DNA of 64,000 nucleotides from an uncultured Eubacteriales bacterium (GCA_934446365.1 CAKSDZ010000001.1:507782-571781), one strand, 5' to 3'. Numbered from the stretch's first letter, positions 8,876 to 16,340 are shown. The notes: generated by a model not told the origin, from the sequence alone. Numbers and translations: made by a program.

Positions 8876-9554
8876 AGGTAGGAATAAGAGACGATACATA
8901 TACTTCTTTTAATATATCTTTTATCTCTGCACTGCCAACATTAACTGTTTTATTCATGCAAACAGCTTTTACCAAATATCCGTTAATATCAAGCCAAAAT
9001 TCAGCATAATTTTTTGCAAGCTCAGGAGATTCGCTCATATCCTCTTTGTATAATAACTTTATACGTCCATTTTTGTCAATCGGGTGATCTGCTATTTTTC
9101 CATCTGTCTTTTTCTCAATATAGTCTCTGACCTCTTGGAGTTCTTTTTCATTTAGTGGAAATTCAAATCGATACCAACGGTTCTCCCCATCGATTACATA
9201 TAGGAAATAAATTGTAGGACTCTCTGGGAAATAAGAAATTTTAACTTTTTCTTCCGATCCTGAAATTATAGGCACAGGAAGAGAATCATAAATTTTTAAA
9301 AATTCATTTATTTCTGTCATAGACAACTCATATTGATCAATTGATTTCATAAAATTCTTTGCAGCTTCTTCACCGTTCTTTATTACAGACCGTAATTGAC
9401 TAAACTCCGGTTTTGTCAATGTTATCATAATAGGCGGTTCCTGATGATTTTCACTATTATTCGTCGTTGTATTATTTTCCGATATATTAGAACCGCAAGA
9501 CACCAATAGTAATAAGCACATTGTTATCATAATTACAAATTTAATTTTTCTCAT
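8871..9554 (-). CDS. Putative lipoprotein of unknown function
   Basis: The 227-residue product starts with a lipoprotein signal peptide: MRKIK, a hydrophobic run, then the lipobox LVSC with Cys at residue 20 and a Ser/Asn/Thr-rich linker. The rest is hydrophilic mixed alpha/beta with no motif I recognise. A strong AAAGGAGG lies before the ATG. It sits in an AT-rich block with the lipoprotein at 9914 and the papain-like gene at 10394, all on the minus strand, which suggests an acquired surface-protein cluster. It would be anchored on the outer face of the cell membrane. No function is proposed. Confidence 0.75.
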   Translation of the reverse strand: MRKIKFVIMITMCLLLLVSCGSNISENNTTTNNSENHQEPPIMITLTKPEFSQLRSVIKNGEEAAKNFMKSIDQYELSMTEINEFLKIYDSLPVPIISGSEEKVKISYFPESPTIYFLYVIDGENRWYRFEFPLNEKELQEVRDYIEKKTDGKIADHPIDKNGRIKLLYKEDMSESPELAKNYAEFWLDINGYLVKAVCMNKTVNVGSAEIKDILKEVYVSSLIPTS

Positions 9555-9576
9555 ATACTCCTCCTTTTAGTGATGA

Positions 9577-9840
9577 TTAGACAAATGATGTAGTATGGCG
9601 AATTGTCATAACAACGGTATGTGAATAATCAGAAGAATTTGAACTTGGATTTCCATTTAGCAGATGACCGGACCATATAATTCTCGACAGCCGATTGGTT
9701 CCATTACCAAAGCGAGAAATAATATCATTTCTAACGGCATCGTCAGTTAAATGAATAGGATAATGATTGCATCCATTGGTTAAATTTCCGGATGTCACCG
9801 TTCCCTTACAACTATCTGCACAAGAATAGCAATAGCACAT
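9577..9840 (-). CDS. Short Cys-rich ORF, possibly a fragment of a secreted amidase-like protein
   Basis: An 87-codon frame that begins MCYCYSCADSCKG and ends SDYSHTVVMTIRHTTSFV. No ribosome site precedes the ATG and no signal peptide is present. The ending (DYSHTVVMT) is reminiscent of the histidine region of amidase-type papain-fold domains, so it may be the tail of a broken gene; I could not find the rest upstream. It is AT-rich like its neighbours. It may not be expressed. Confidence 0.3.
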   Translation of the reverse strand: MCYCYSCADSCKGTVTSGNLTNGCNHYPIHLTDDAVRNDIISRFGNGTNRLSRIIWSGHLLNGNPSSNSSDYSHTVVMTIRHTTSFV

Positions 9841-9872
9841 AAATAAAAAAACTTATAGGATACCATAGCAAA

Positions 9873-9901
9873 GAAGCGGCTATCAGATGATAGCCACCTC
9901 T
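9873..9901 (-). repeat. Degenerate copy of the 8774 hairpin region
   Basis: GCAAAGAAGCGGCTATC, AGAT loop, GATAGCC, then TATTTTGTCA: the same order as at 8771-8814. The two stretches, together with the coding tails beside them, form a diverged direct repeat of about 90 bases. Confidence 0.45.
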
Positions 9902-9913
9902 CCTCCTATTTTG

Positions 9914-10369
9914 TCATGATTTCACTTTATAGCATTCTACTACTTTCATCTCATCATCCCATAAAACACGGTATATGGAACTGTCATTGCTGCTAAAATC
10001 AAGAGACCGCATCCCCGAAGTAGAACTTCCAATAGGCATCCCAATCAGTTCAACTACTTCATAAACAGACATTCCTGGAACAATACGATCAAAGTCTTGG
10101 ACAAAGTAATTTGAGCTAAAATCATATTGTTCCTTTTTTACGACTCCTTGCATATCCGAAGAAAATTCAACAACAATGGATTGGTCGCTTTTTTCTTCGA
10201 TAAATGCATAATTCATATAATAAAAACTTTTTTCAGATTCATTTAATTCCCTGAATTCATTGTATGTCATGCCAACTCGAATTTGAGAAAAAATGTCCTT
10301 ACTTCCCAGTGAACAAGATGATAACATTAACAATACGACAATTCCGAAACAAATACTTATTTTTCGCAA
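9914..10369 (-). CDS. BamE/SmpA-like small lipoprotein
   Basis: The 151-residue product has a lipoprotein signal (MRKISICFGIVVLLML, lipobox SSC at about residues 17-19). Two segments follow that look like the start of BamE/SmpA-type repeats: IRVGMTYNEFREL and IVPGMSVYEVVELIGMP. In Gram-positives such domains occur in secreted proteins of unknown role, not in an outer-membrane machine. A GGGAGG ribosome site is present. It starts 24 bases after the papain-like gene at 10394, whose own C-terminus carries a similar repeat (MTYSDVTDIIGLPQ), so the two may have arisen by duplication or work together. Confidence 0.7.
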   Translation of the reverse strand: MRKISICFGIVVLLMLSSCSLGSKDIFSQIRVGMTYNEFRELNESEKSFYYMNYAFIEEKSDQSIVVEFSSDMQGVVKKEQYDFSSNYFVQDFDRIVPGMSVYEVVELIGMPIGSSTSGMRSLDFSSNDSSIYRVLWDDEMKVVECYKVKS

Positions 10370-10393
10370 ACTTAACCTCCCAATCTTCAGTAT

Positions 10394-11465
10394 TTACTCA
10401 ACACTGCAATCTTCAACTACAAAATGACCGTTCTGGTTTACATATTCAACAATTAACGATTTCCCTCCTTTTAATTCGTACTCCACTACCATTACCCCGA
10501 AAGTTAATACTCGTTGTGGTAATCCTATAATATCTGTTACATCAGAATACGTCATATTTTTTTCAATCTGTAAGGCAGAATTGACTTCAGGAAGATCCGC
10601 TTTGAATTTATCCAACATAAGTTGATCATATAACGCAACACTTCTTCCATTTGAATAAAAATTATTTAGAGGAGTTATTCTGAAAAATCCTACAAATATA
10701 GAGTAGTCTGCATAAGGATATGTTCTGTCAGCTGTTTCTGGATCAAAAATTACATTACCTGAAGCGTCTTCATCAATTACATTTCCACTACCAGGTTTAT
10801 GAGACCATGTGCCATCTGGATTCTCTCTATACCAATGATAATCGACGCCTGGAGCTATAACTAAGGCTACTTTATACGAACCTGCCGCGCATTTATCATT
10901 TTTATTAACACGCTCAAATATAAAGTTAAGTGAAGTAGAATCACTTCGTACATACTGCTCTACACGTTCTGCCGTTAAATTTTCTCTCGTTAAGCTGTAT
11001 CCTGAAGCTTCACCGGGCTGCATAAACCATAAATTATTGGTTTTTGGATAAACCTGATTGTTTAAAGAATAAGCATAACAGTTTGTGGAATAAACTACAG
11101 GAGAATAATTCCACAAGTATGTATTATATGGCACCTCATAACCAGAAGTAGGAAGAATTATATTAATATTCCAAATCCAAACCCAAGGAGCATTATCATA
11201 AGTGATATGTATTCGAACAGGACCAGCTTTCAATGCTTTAAAATATCCGATACTTTCCCCAATTGTTGCAATATCTGTGGAGTTATTGTTCATGTCAGTG
11301 ACACTAAATTTAACGGGACCATTTCTTCCTATCGTTGAACTATACATAACAGCAGTATAATAAAATTCGCTTCCGCAATTTACAGTTGGGCTATAGTTTA
11401 CCAAAGCTACACCATCCAATGCCCTTTCGTAGCACAGACATACCGGCACAGACGATTATCTTCAT
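10394..11465 (-). CDS. Papain-like secreted protein with BamE-like tail; 5' end frameshifted
   Basis: The main frame runs from a GTG at 11449 (351 codons). It holds an Ig-like N-terminal part (about 15-100), then STNCYAYSLN (Cys124), MQPGEASG, DYHWYRENPDG (His205) and WSHKPG. The Cys and His spacing looks like a papain/NlpC-type amidase fold. The last 75 residues repeat the BamE-like pattern of the next gene. The GTG has no ribosome site. Instead AGGAGGTG at 11473-11480 precedes an ATG at 11465 in a different frame that encodes MKIIVCAGMSVL and stops after 24 codons. A 1-base indel near the start would join the two, so the gene looks broken or mis-sequenced at its 5' end. There is no clear signal peptide in either frame. 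Confidence 0.6.
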
Positions 11466-11503
11466 TGGCTTTCACCTCCTTTTCAACTTTATATTACATA
11501 TAC

Positions 11504-11532
11504 ATTTTAGCATATTTTTCATTTTTTGTCAA
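11504..11532 (-). promoter_or_regulatory. Promoter of the papain-like/lipoprotein cluster
   Basis: Minus-strand TTGACA (11532-11527), 17-base spacer, TAAAAT (11509-11504), about 40 bases before the ATG with the strong ribosome site at 11465. Confidence 0.7.
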
Positions 11533-11836
11533 TTTAATTTCATTTACACTTGAATAATTTCAGCATTTAATACAATACAATAGGCAATTTACCAACACAT
11601 TGTCTTGTTTATTTGTTCATATTAAATAAAAACATATTTTAAGAAATGATCGTGGTATTTCTGTATTAAGAATAACTTAGAGTCAACTTGGAAAAATGCA
11701 AGTTCCATGACACCAGCATGCTTAGCTTAATAATTTTACGTTTTATTCGTTGTCGCTTACGAATCCGAGGATGGGATCCGTAAAATATCCGAAAAATATC
11801 TACGATTCCGAATTTTCAAAAACAGCCTTAGAAAAC
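11533..11836. other. AT-rich intergenic stretch without recognised features
   Basis: About 300 bases of very AT-rich sequence passing into normal composition near 11750. I see no gene, no convincing RNA and no clear repeat; it probably marks the right border of the AT-rich island. Confidence 0.5.
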
Positions 11837-11865
11837 AAAAAAGTCCGATAAAATCGGACTTTTTT
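11837..11865 (-). terminator. Intrinsic terminator after the tRNA pair
   Basis: Stem AAAAAAGTCCGAT/ATCGGACTTTTTT with an AAA loop, 31 bases beyond the 3' end of tRNA-Trp on the minus strand; symmetric A/T flanks allow action on both strands. Confidence 0.8.
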
Positions 11866-11895
11866 CGGGCAATATCCTTTTTTGTTGCCCTATAA

Positions 11896-11971
11896 TGGCA
11901 GGGGCAGTAGGATTCGAACCCACGACAAACGGTTTTGGAGACCGCTGCTCTACCAGCTGAACTATACCCCT
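11896..11971 (-). tRNA. tRNA-Trp (anticodon CCA)
   Basis: The reverse strand folds as a full cloverleaf of 76 bases: acceptor AGGGGTA/TGCCCCT, D arm GTTC/GAGC, anticodon stem GCGGT/ACCGT with loop CTCCAAA (anticodon CCA), T arm GTGGG TTCGAAT CCTAC, discriminator G and an encoded CCA end. Confidence 0.95.
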
Positions 11972-11994
11972 ATTTATTACGGCGGACAAGCTTT

Positions 11995-12071
11995 TGGTGG
12001 GCCTTTAGGGACTCGAACCCCAGACCGACCGGTTATGAGCCGGTTGCTCTAACCAACTGAGCTAAAGGCCC
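11995..12071 (-). tRNA. tRNA with CAT anticodon, probably tRNA-Ile2 (else elongator tRNA-Met)
   Basis: A 77-base cloverleaf: acceptor GGGCCTT/AAGGCCC, D arm GCTC/GAGC, anticodon stem ACCGG/CCGGT with loop CTCATAA, T arm TGGGG TTCGAGT CCCTA, discriminator A and encoded CCA. The body CTTTAGCTCAGTTGGTTAGA and the loop resemble Bacillus tRNA-Ile whose C34 is changed to lysidine by TilS; an elongator methionine tRNA is the alternative. Transcribed before tRNA-Trp. Confidence 0.9.
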
Positions 12072-12101
12072 TCACGGATTCTTGCCGCAGTCGCAGAAAA
12101 T

Positions 12102-12130
12102 ATTGTATCACGGCAAATTCTTTTTGTCAA
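12102..12130 (-). promoter_or_regulatory. Promoter of the tRNA pair
   Basis: Minus-strand TTGACA (12130-12125), 17-base spacer, TACAAT (12107-12102), about 30 bases upstream of the first tRNA. Confidence 0.75.
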
Positions 12131-12165
12131 TATTTTTTTCGGTTTTCTCCGATTATTTTTCGCCC

Positions 12166-12199
12166 TTGACTTTTTCAGAATCTGCTGATAAAATATCAG
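12166..12199 (+). promoter_or_regulatory. bioY promoter with palindrome over the -10 box
   Basis: TTGACT (12166-12171), 17-base spacer, TAAAAT (12189-12194). A perfect inverted repeat CTGATA-AAA-TATCAG (12185-12199) overlies the -10 box and could be an operator. It does not look like the classical BirA site, so the regulator is unknown. Confidence 0.6.
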
Positions 12200-12229
12200 A
12201 GAAAGTTCAAAAAAAGGAACATAACAGAT

Positions 12230-12754
12230 ATGCGCAGACATTATATCCTGAAAATCGTTCAAACCGCGATGATGACGGCGATTCTTGCCGTGCTCGCTCA
12301 AATCGCCATTCCCACGCCGTGGAATGTTCCCTTTACGCTGCAAACCTTCGGTGTAGCGCTTTGCGCCTATTTTCTCGGACCTTGGTACGGAACGGCCTCC
12401 ATCCTCGTATATATCGCGCTCGGCGCGGTCGGAGCGCCGGTCTTTTCCGGACTGAAAGGCTCCGTCGGTGCACTTGTCGGCATGACCGGCGGCTATATAT
12501 TCGGTTTTATTTTGATGGTTCTGCTCTGCGGGCTTGTGTGGAAAACGAAAAACATCCCGGCTATCATTTTGTCTTCCGCCGCCGGACTTCTGCTCTGTCA
12601 TCTCCTCGGCGCGATATGGTTTTCCATCGTCGGCGATACTACGATTTGGTACGCGCTTTCCGTCGCCTCCCTTCCGTACCTTCTCAAAGACGTCGTTTCC
12701 GTTGTCGGCGCTTATTTTCTTGCCAAAAAACTCCGAAAGCATATCCACGATTAA
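12230..12754 (+). CDS. bioY: Biotin ECF transporter S-component BioY
   Basis: BioY binds biotin in the membrane and imports it, usually with an ECF energising module (EcfAA'T) encoded elsewhere. The 174-residue product has six hydrophobic helices and the family signatures IPTPWNVPFTLQTFGVALCA (residues 25-44), GAPVFSGLKG (about 68-77) and TGGYIFGF (about 86-93). The length is typical. A ribosome site AAAGGAAC lies upstream. It stands alone with its own promoter, with no ECF ATPase genes nearby, which fits a shared group II ECF module. Confidence 0.93.
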   Translation: MRRHYILKIVQTAMMTAILAVLAQIAIPTPWNVPFTLQTFGVALCAYFLGPWYGTASILVYIALGAVGAPVFSGLKGSVGALVGMTGGYIFGFILMVLLCGLVWKTKNIPAIILSSAAGLLLCHLLGAIWFSIVGDTTIWYALSVASLPYLLKDVVSVVGAYFLAKKLRKHIHD

Positions 12755-12777
12755 AATGCTGCCGCGACAAAATTATC

Positions 12778-12806
12778 TTGACACAACGTCCTACAAGGCG
12801 TATAAT
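12778..12806 (+). promoter_or_regulatory. Consensus promoter before the E2-like gene
   Basis: TTGACA (12778-12783), 17-base spacer, TATAAT (12801-12806): perfect consensus. About 115 bases of leader follow before the start at 12929; I see no known riboswitch in it. Confidence 0.8.
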
Positions 12807-12928
12807 GCTTTTGATTATGTTCAGAATCCCTTTCTGAAAGACAGATAACCATGTCCCTTAGAAACTGTCCTATATGACAGCAGTCACAGCAAAGCAATCG
12901 ATCCACGACGGAAAGGATAAAAGTTAAT

Positions 12929-13876
12929 ATGAGAGCAGACGGAAAAAGAGTCAAAAATGTAGATCCGATGTATACGTTGGCGCCGTATTTTATGCGCACC
13001 CGTTCCGATGCGCAGAATGCGATTACCGTTACCGTTCCTTACGAAAACGTGCATAGTTATGTTATCGACGCAAGAAAGAAAGGCTTTCGTGTCAGCCACC
13101 TGACAGTCGTTATGGCGGCACTGGTGCGTACCTTTTCACAATTCCCGCAGCTGAACCGTTTTGTCGTCAACAGCAAAATTTACGCGCATAACGAGCTGAA
13201 AATCGCGATGGTCGTTCTTCGCCCCTCCGACAATAACCCTTCCATGAGCAAAATGAAATTCGATTTATACGACACCATATACGATGTAAATGATAAAATC
13301 GAAGCTTTCATCGCGGAAAACAATAAATCCTCAAGCAGTACCAGTACGGATAAGCTTTTCAGCGTACTCCTCAACTGCGGTCCCCTGATGCGCTTTATTC
13401 TCTGGCTCCTGCGCCTTCTTGACCGGCACGGCTGGCTTCCGAAGTTTGTCACCGACCTCAGTCCCTTTCATGGAAGCGCGGTGTTCACCAATCTCGCCAG
13501 CATCCGCACCAATCACATTTATCATCATGTATATGACTTCGGCACAATGGGCATGGTCATCGCGATGGGCAACAACATCGATACGCCGAAAACAAAAGCC
13601 GGCAATATCGTGATGGAAAAAGAAATTCCCTTCGGCATCGTGATGGACGAGCGCATCGCAGACGGTCATTATTACGCCACTGCGTTCGCAGCTATGGAAA
13701 AATATCTGAGAGATCCCTCCGTTTTGGAGCAGCCGCCGGAGACGGTCAACGTCGATTTCGAGTTTGAAACCCTGTCCGAACGCTTTAAAACCGAGAAAAC
13801 CAAGCAAAAAGAAGCCAAAAAAGCGGAAAAAGCGAGAAAAAAAGCCGAGAAAAAGGCTTGTAAAAATCAACCATAA
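12929..13876 (+). CDS. 2-oxoacid dehydrogenase E2/CAT-fold acyltransferase-like protein, catalytic His absent
   Basis: The 315-residue product has the fold pattern of the E2 catalytic domain (also chloramphenicol acetyltransferase): KKGFRVSHLTVVMAALVRTF near residue 50 and HHVYDFGTMGMV in the middle. There is no lipoyl or subunit-binding domain. The canonical HRxxDG active site reads DERIADG here, with Glu241 where the catalytic His should be; a His follows the DG instead. The end is a lysine-rich, coiled-coil-like tail of about 35 residues. It has a consensus promoter and GGAAAGG ribosome site. A pyruvate-dehydrogenase role is unlikely; perhaps a non-catalytic or altered acyltransferase. Confidence 0.8.
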   Translation: MRADGKRVKNVDPMYTLAPYFMRTRSDAQNAITVTVPYENVHSYVIDARKKGFRVSHLTVVMAALVRTFSQFPQLNRFVVNSKIYAHNELKIAMVVLRPSDNNPSMSKMKFDLYDTIYDVNDKIEAFIAENNKSSSSTSTDKLFSVLLNCGPLMRFILWLLRLLDRHGWLPKFVTDLSPFHGSAVFTNLASIRTNHIYHHVYDFGTMGMVIAMGNNIDTPKTKAGNIVMEKEIPFGIVMDERIADGHYYATAFAAMEKYLRDPSVLEQPPETVNVDFEFETLSERFKTEKTKQKEAKKAEKARKKAEKKACKNQP

Positions 13877-13909
13877 AAACCGCGGTCTATGTTCATACCA
13901 AAAACACAT

Positions 13910-13943
13910 AGGACGGACAGATTCAAGCTGTCCGTCCTTTTTC
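13910..13943 (+). terminator. Intrinsic terminator after the E2-like gene
   Basis: Stem AGGACGGACAG/CTGTCCGTCCT with a 7-base loop followed by TTTTTC. Confidence 0.85.
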
Positions 13944-14090
13944 TCGGCAACATCCGCTGTTCACTCACCTCTTTGATAATATATCGCAAATATGCAAAAA
14001 ATAAAATTATCGTTTTTGAACCTTTCGATCCCTTTTTTCATCTATATAGGCGAAATCAATTTCAAATTCAATTTGCGAGGAGGTGAGAAT

Positions 14091-15374
14091 ATGGATGATT
14101 TTTCACGTTTTCTTCATGAATGCTATGGCGCTTTGGAACGGTTTGTAAAATTCAAAGTGGAAAACAAAACCGATGCGGAAGATATCATACAGGATACCTG
14201 TCTTGCAGCTTACACGAATTTTGAATCCCTGATCAACAAAATGTCCTTCAAAGCGTGGATCATCAGCATTGCGAGAAACAAATGCAGCGAATATTACCGT
14301 AAAAAAGCTGCACAGATGGATATTCCGTTGGAGACTTTGTCGGAATCTGTTCTGACAAAGGGGATTCACGGTATCACGGAAACAACGGCTGTCAGAGAAA
14401 CGCTGGAATTGCTAAACGATAAGGATAAACAAATCCTATTTTTGTATTATTTCAAAAGCATGCCGCAAAACGAGATCGCCCACAGACCGGGACTTCCGGT
14501 CGGAACCGTCAAAAGCAGACTGTATCATGCAAAGCAGAACTTCAAAGAAAAATATCCGTATTCACCGAAAACGAAAGGAGATCACAATATGAAAACAATG
14601 CCTGCTGTCATGCCCGAATATAGGATAACAAAATCTGAGGAAAAACCGTTTTCTGTCAGATGGGAAGAAGTCATGGGCTGGTTTATCGTACCAAAGCTCG
14701 GAGAAAAGCTCTCGTGGGCCATGTATGAGTTTCCGTCGCGTAGGCGCACTGAAATGTGTCAGATGGAAGTGGTCGGCAAAGCGGAAATTCATGGAATCGA
14801 GGGAGTCGAAATCGTTTCAACAGAATATGAACCTATGGAATATAACAGTGCCGGCGGACAAAAAGAAGCGGAACGGCATTTTATCGCGCAGCTTACCGAT
14901 ACCCATTGCAGACTTCTTGCCGAAAGTCACACCGAAAGCGGAATCAAAAAATATTACACTTTCCTTGACGGAAATGATTTTCTTGCCAATTGGGGCTTCG
15001 GAGAGGACAACTGCGGAAACGAAGTAAACATTGTTCCGAAAGGAGAGATCATGCGGGACGAAAACGTCTTGACGACTGTCGAGAAGCCGTTTCTCCTCGA
15101 TGTTGTCGGCAGATATACGGTAACGATCGGAGGGAAAAAATACGATACCGTTTGTGTTGTGGATTTTGGTTCCTATCAATCCGGCGCTGTTTCGGAACAG
15201 TTTATTGATCGTCATGGAAAAACGGTTCTTTGGCGCAGATTCAACCGGAATGACTGGGCATTTCACCGTTATCAGCAAAAATGGACCGATAGGCTTCCCG
15301 ATAATGAGCGACTGAGCGTAAATGGCGAAACCTATGTCCACTGGTATGATTGCATTACGGATTATATCCTTTGA
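14091..15374 (+). CDS. ECF-type sigma factor fused to a C-terminal domain of unknown function
   Basis: Start chosen at the ATG preceded by GAGGAGGTG; an in-frame ATG 99 bases upstream lacks a ribosome site. Residues 1-165 are an ECF sigma factor: region 2 (MDDFSRFLHECYGALERF, then DAEDIIQDTCLAAYTNF) and region 4 (LNDKDKQILFLYYFKSMPQNEIA, then PVGTVKSRLYHAKQNFKEKY). Residues 167-427 form a separate domain that I do not recognise (VMGWFIVPKLGEKLSWAMYE; later FLLDVVGRYTVTIGGKKYDT). Such tails may sense a signal or hold the sigma factor inactive. No anti-sigma gene adjoins. An internal ribosome site and ATG lie exactly at the domain junction. Confidence 0.85.
   Translation: MDDFSRFLHECYGALERFVKFKVENKTDAEDIIQDTCLAAYTNFESLINKMSFKAWIISIARNKCSEYYRKKAAQMDIPLETLSESVLTKGIHGITETTAVRETLELLNDKDKQILFLYYFKSMPQNEIAHRPGLPVGTVKSRLYHAKQNFKEKYPYSPKTKGDHNMKTMPAVMPEYRITKSEEKPFSVRWEEVMGWFIVPKLGEKLSWAMYEFPSRRRTEMCQMEVVGKAEIHGIEGVEIVSTEYEPMEYNSAGGQKEAERHFIAQLTDTHCRLLAESHTESGIKKYYTFLDGNDFLANWGFGEDNCGNEVNIVPKGEIMRDENVLTTVEKPFLLDVVGRYTVTIGGKKYDTVCVVDFGSYQSGAVSEQFIDRHGKTVLWRRFNRNDWAFHRYQQKWTDRLPDNERLSVNGETYVHWYDCITDYIL
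14573..14591 (+). promoter_or_regulatory. Internal ribosome site and in-frame ATG at the sigma/tail junction
   Basis: GAAAGGAG followed 8 bases later by ATG at 14589, in frame as codon 167. A free C-terminal domain of 261 residues (MKTMPAVMPEYRITK...) could be made from it. Confidence 0.5.
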
Positions 15375-15378
15375 CGCA

Positions 15379-15415
15379 AAATCCCGCAGATCATAACTTG
15401 GTCTGCGGGATTTAT
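15379..15415. terminator. Intrinsic terminator between convergent genes
   Basis: Stem AAATCCCGCAGA/TCTGCGGGATTT with an 11-base interior (partly paired), after the sigma fusion and facing queT; usable on both strands. Confidence 0.75.
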
Positions 15416-15453
15416 TCCATCTTAAAATTACGGTGATGCGACTGCGGCCGCCT

Positions 15454-15948
15454 TTACAGACAGTCAAGCCCCATCGGCTTTTTATACCGACTCACAAGTA
15501 TGTGCAGCAGTACGCCGAGCACACCGCAGGTCACAACCTCTCCGATTCCGACCGTCAGCATAAGATACGGAATCATATCCTCGACGCCGTATGCATATTT
15601 CAGTACAAACGGCACAATCAGGGTGTTCGCCAAAATCGGCGGGATTACCGCAAGATACTTGTTGCGGCGCAGAAGATAGGTACCGACAGCGCCGATCAGC
15701 GTCGCGATGGGGCCGAATAAGATATCCCAAAAAACGCAGCCCGTCAGAATGTTGGACAGCAGACAGCCGATATACAGTCCCGGAATCGCCGCCGGCGTAA
15801 AGCACGCCATAATGCAGAGTGCCTCGGAAAGCCGGAACTGGATCACCCCGCTTGCAAGCCCCAACAGGGAGGCAAGATAGGTCAGCAGGACGTACAGAGC
15901 GGCGATGATCGCGCCCCATGTCAAGTAACGAATGCTCTTGTTTTCCAT
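15454..15948 (-). CDS. queT: Queuosine-precursor ECF transporter S-component QueT
   Basis: QueT family proteins import a queuosine precursor with a shared ECF module. The 164-residue membrane protein starts MENKSIRYLTWGAIIAALYV and carries IQFRLSEALCIMACFTP (about 36-52), GLYIGCLLSNI and FWDILFGPIATLIGA, all typical of the family. Length is usual. The leader carries a preQ1-I-type riboswitch that overlaps the ribosome site, which independently supports the substrate. It stands alone; no queuosine biosynthesis genes adjoin. Confidence 0.92.
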   Translation of the reverse strand: MENKSIRYLTWGAIIAALYVLLTYLASLLGLASGVIQFRLSEALCIMACFTPAAIPGLYIGCLLSNILTGCVFWDILFGPIATLIGAVGTYLLRRNKYLAVIPPILANTLIVPFVLKYAYGVEDMIPYLMLTVGIGEVVTCGVLGVLLHILVSRYKKPMGLDCL

Positions 15949-15958
15949 AATTTTGATT

Positions 15959-16000
15959 CTCCTTAGTTTTGTTTTAAGTGAGGATGGTTACGAACTCACT
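15959..16000 (-). promoter_or_regulatory. preQ1-I riboswitch controlling queT
   Basis: On the minus strand: AGTGAG, loop TTCGTAACCATC, CTCACT, then the A-rich tail TTAAAACAAAACTAAGGAG. Stem, loop and tail follow the preQ1-I consensus, where the tail docks into the loop on ligand binding. The tail ends in the ribosome site (AAGGAG), so preQ1 would block translation. It starts within a few bases of the predicted transcription start. Confidence 0.8.
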
Positions 16001-16007
16001 GCGGGCT

Positions 16008-16036
16008 ATTATATCACAAATTCAAGAAAATGCAAG
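16008..16036 (-). promoter_or_regulatory. queT promoter
   Basis: Minus-strand TATAAT at 16013-16008, with CTTGCA (16036-16031) as a weak -35 at 17 bases. Confidence 0.6.
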
Positions 16037-16083
16037 AGAAATATCCAAAGAAAAAGACGTCCATGACGTCTTTTTCTTTTAGG

Positions 16084-16289
16084 TCATTTTGTGAGCAAAA
16101 GCCCTTGCTTATCCTTTGCTTTCCCGCAAAGCATGACGATGAAGTCGACTATGGTGCCGATTCCGAGAATACCGCCGGTCAGAAGCCACAGAATTCCCGT
16201 GCCGATCTTCCCCATGTAAAATCTGTGAATCCCAAGACGCCCAAGAAAAAACACAGAAGTGCCGCCGTCGTTTTTGATTTTTCGGGCAT
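16084..16289 (-). pseudogene. TM2-domain membrane protein, frameshifted
   Basis: From the ATG at 16289 (GGGG ribosome site) the frame reads MPEKSKTTAALLCFFLGVLG, the usual start of a TM2 protein, but then leaves the family sequence. The next frame continues exactly where it should: GIHRFYMGKIGTGILWLLTG, then GILGIGTIVDFIVMLCGKAK, stop at 16084. The total of 206 bases is one short of 69 codons, so a single-base deletion near the TT-GGGA at about 16224-16232 explains it. It is either a recent pseudogene or a sequencing error. TM2 proteins are two-helix membrane proteins of unknown role. It diverges from the XRE gene. Confidence 0.75.
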
Positions 16290-16311
16290 GTCTTTATCCC
16301 CTTTCCGCCAT

Positions 16312-16340
16312 TTAATAACAAATTGTTACTATGATGTCAA
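16312..16340 (-). promoter_or_regulatory. Promoter of the TM2 gene with embedded palindrome
   Basis: Minus-strand TTGACA (16340-16335), 17-base spacer, TATTAA (16317-16312). A perfect inverted repeat TAACAA-A-TTGTTA (16316-16328) overlaps the spacer and -10 box; the divergent XRE protein is the obvious candidate binder. Confidence 0.55.

Noticed and set aside
13992..14090. Upstream start for the sigma fusion
   Set aside because: ATG lacks a ribosome site and adds a hydrophobic stretch not seen in ECF factors; 14091 has GAGGAGGTG.
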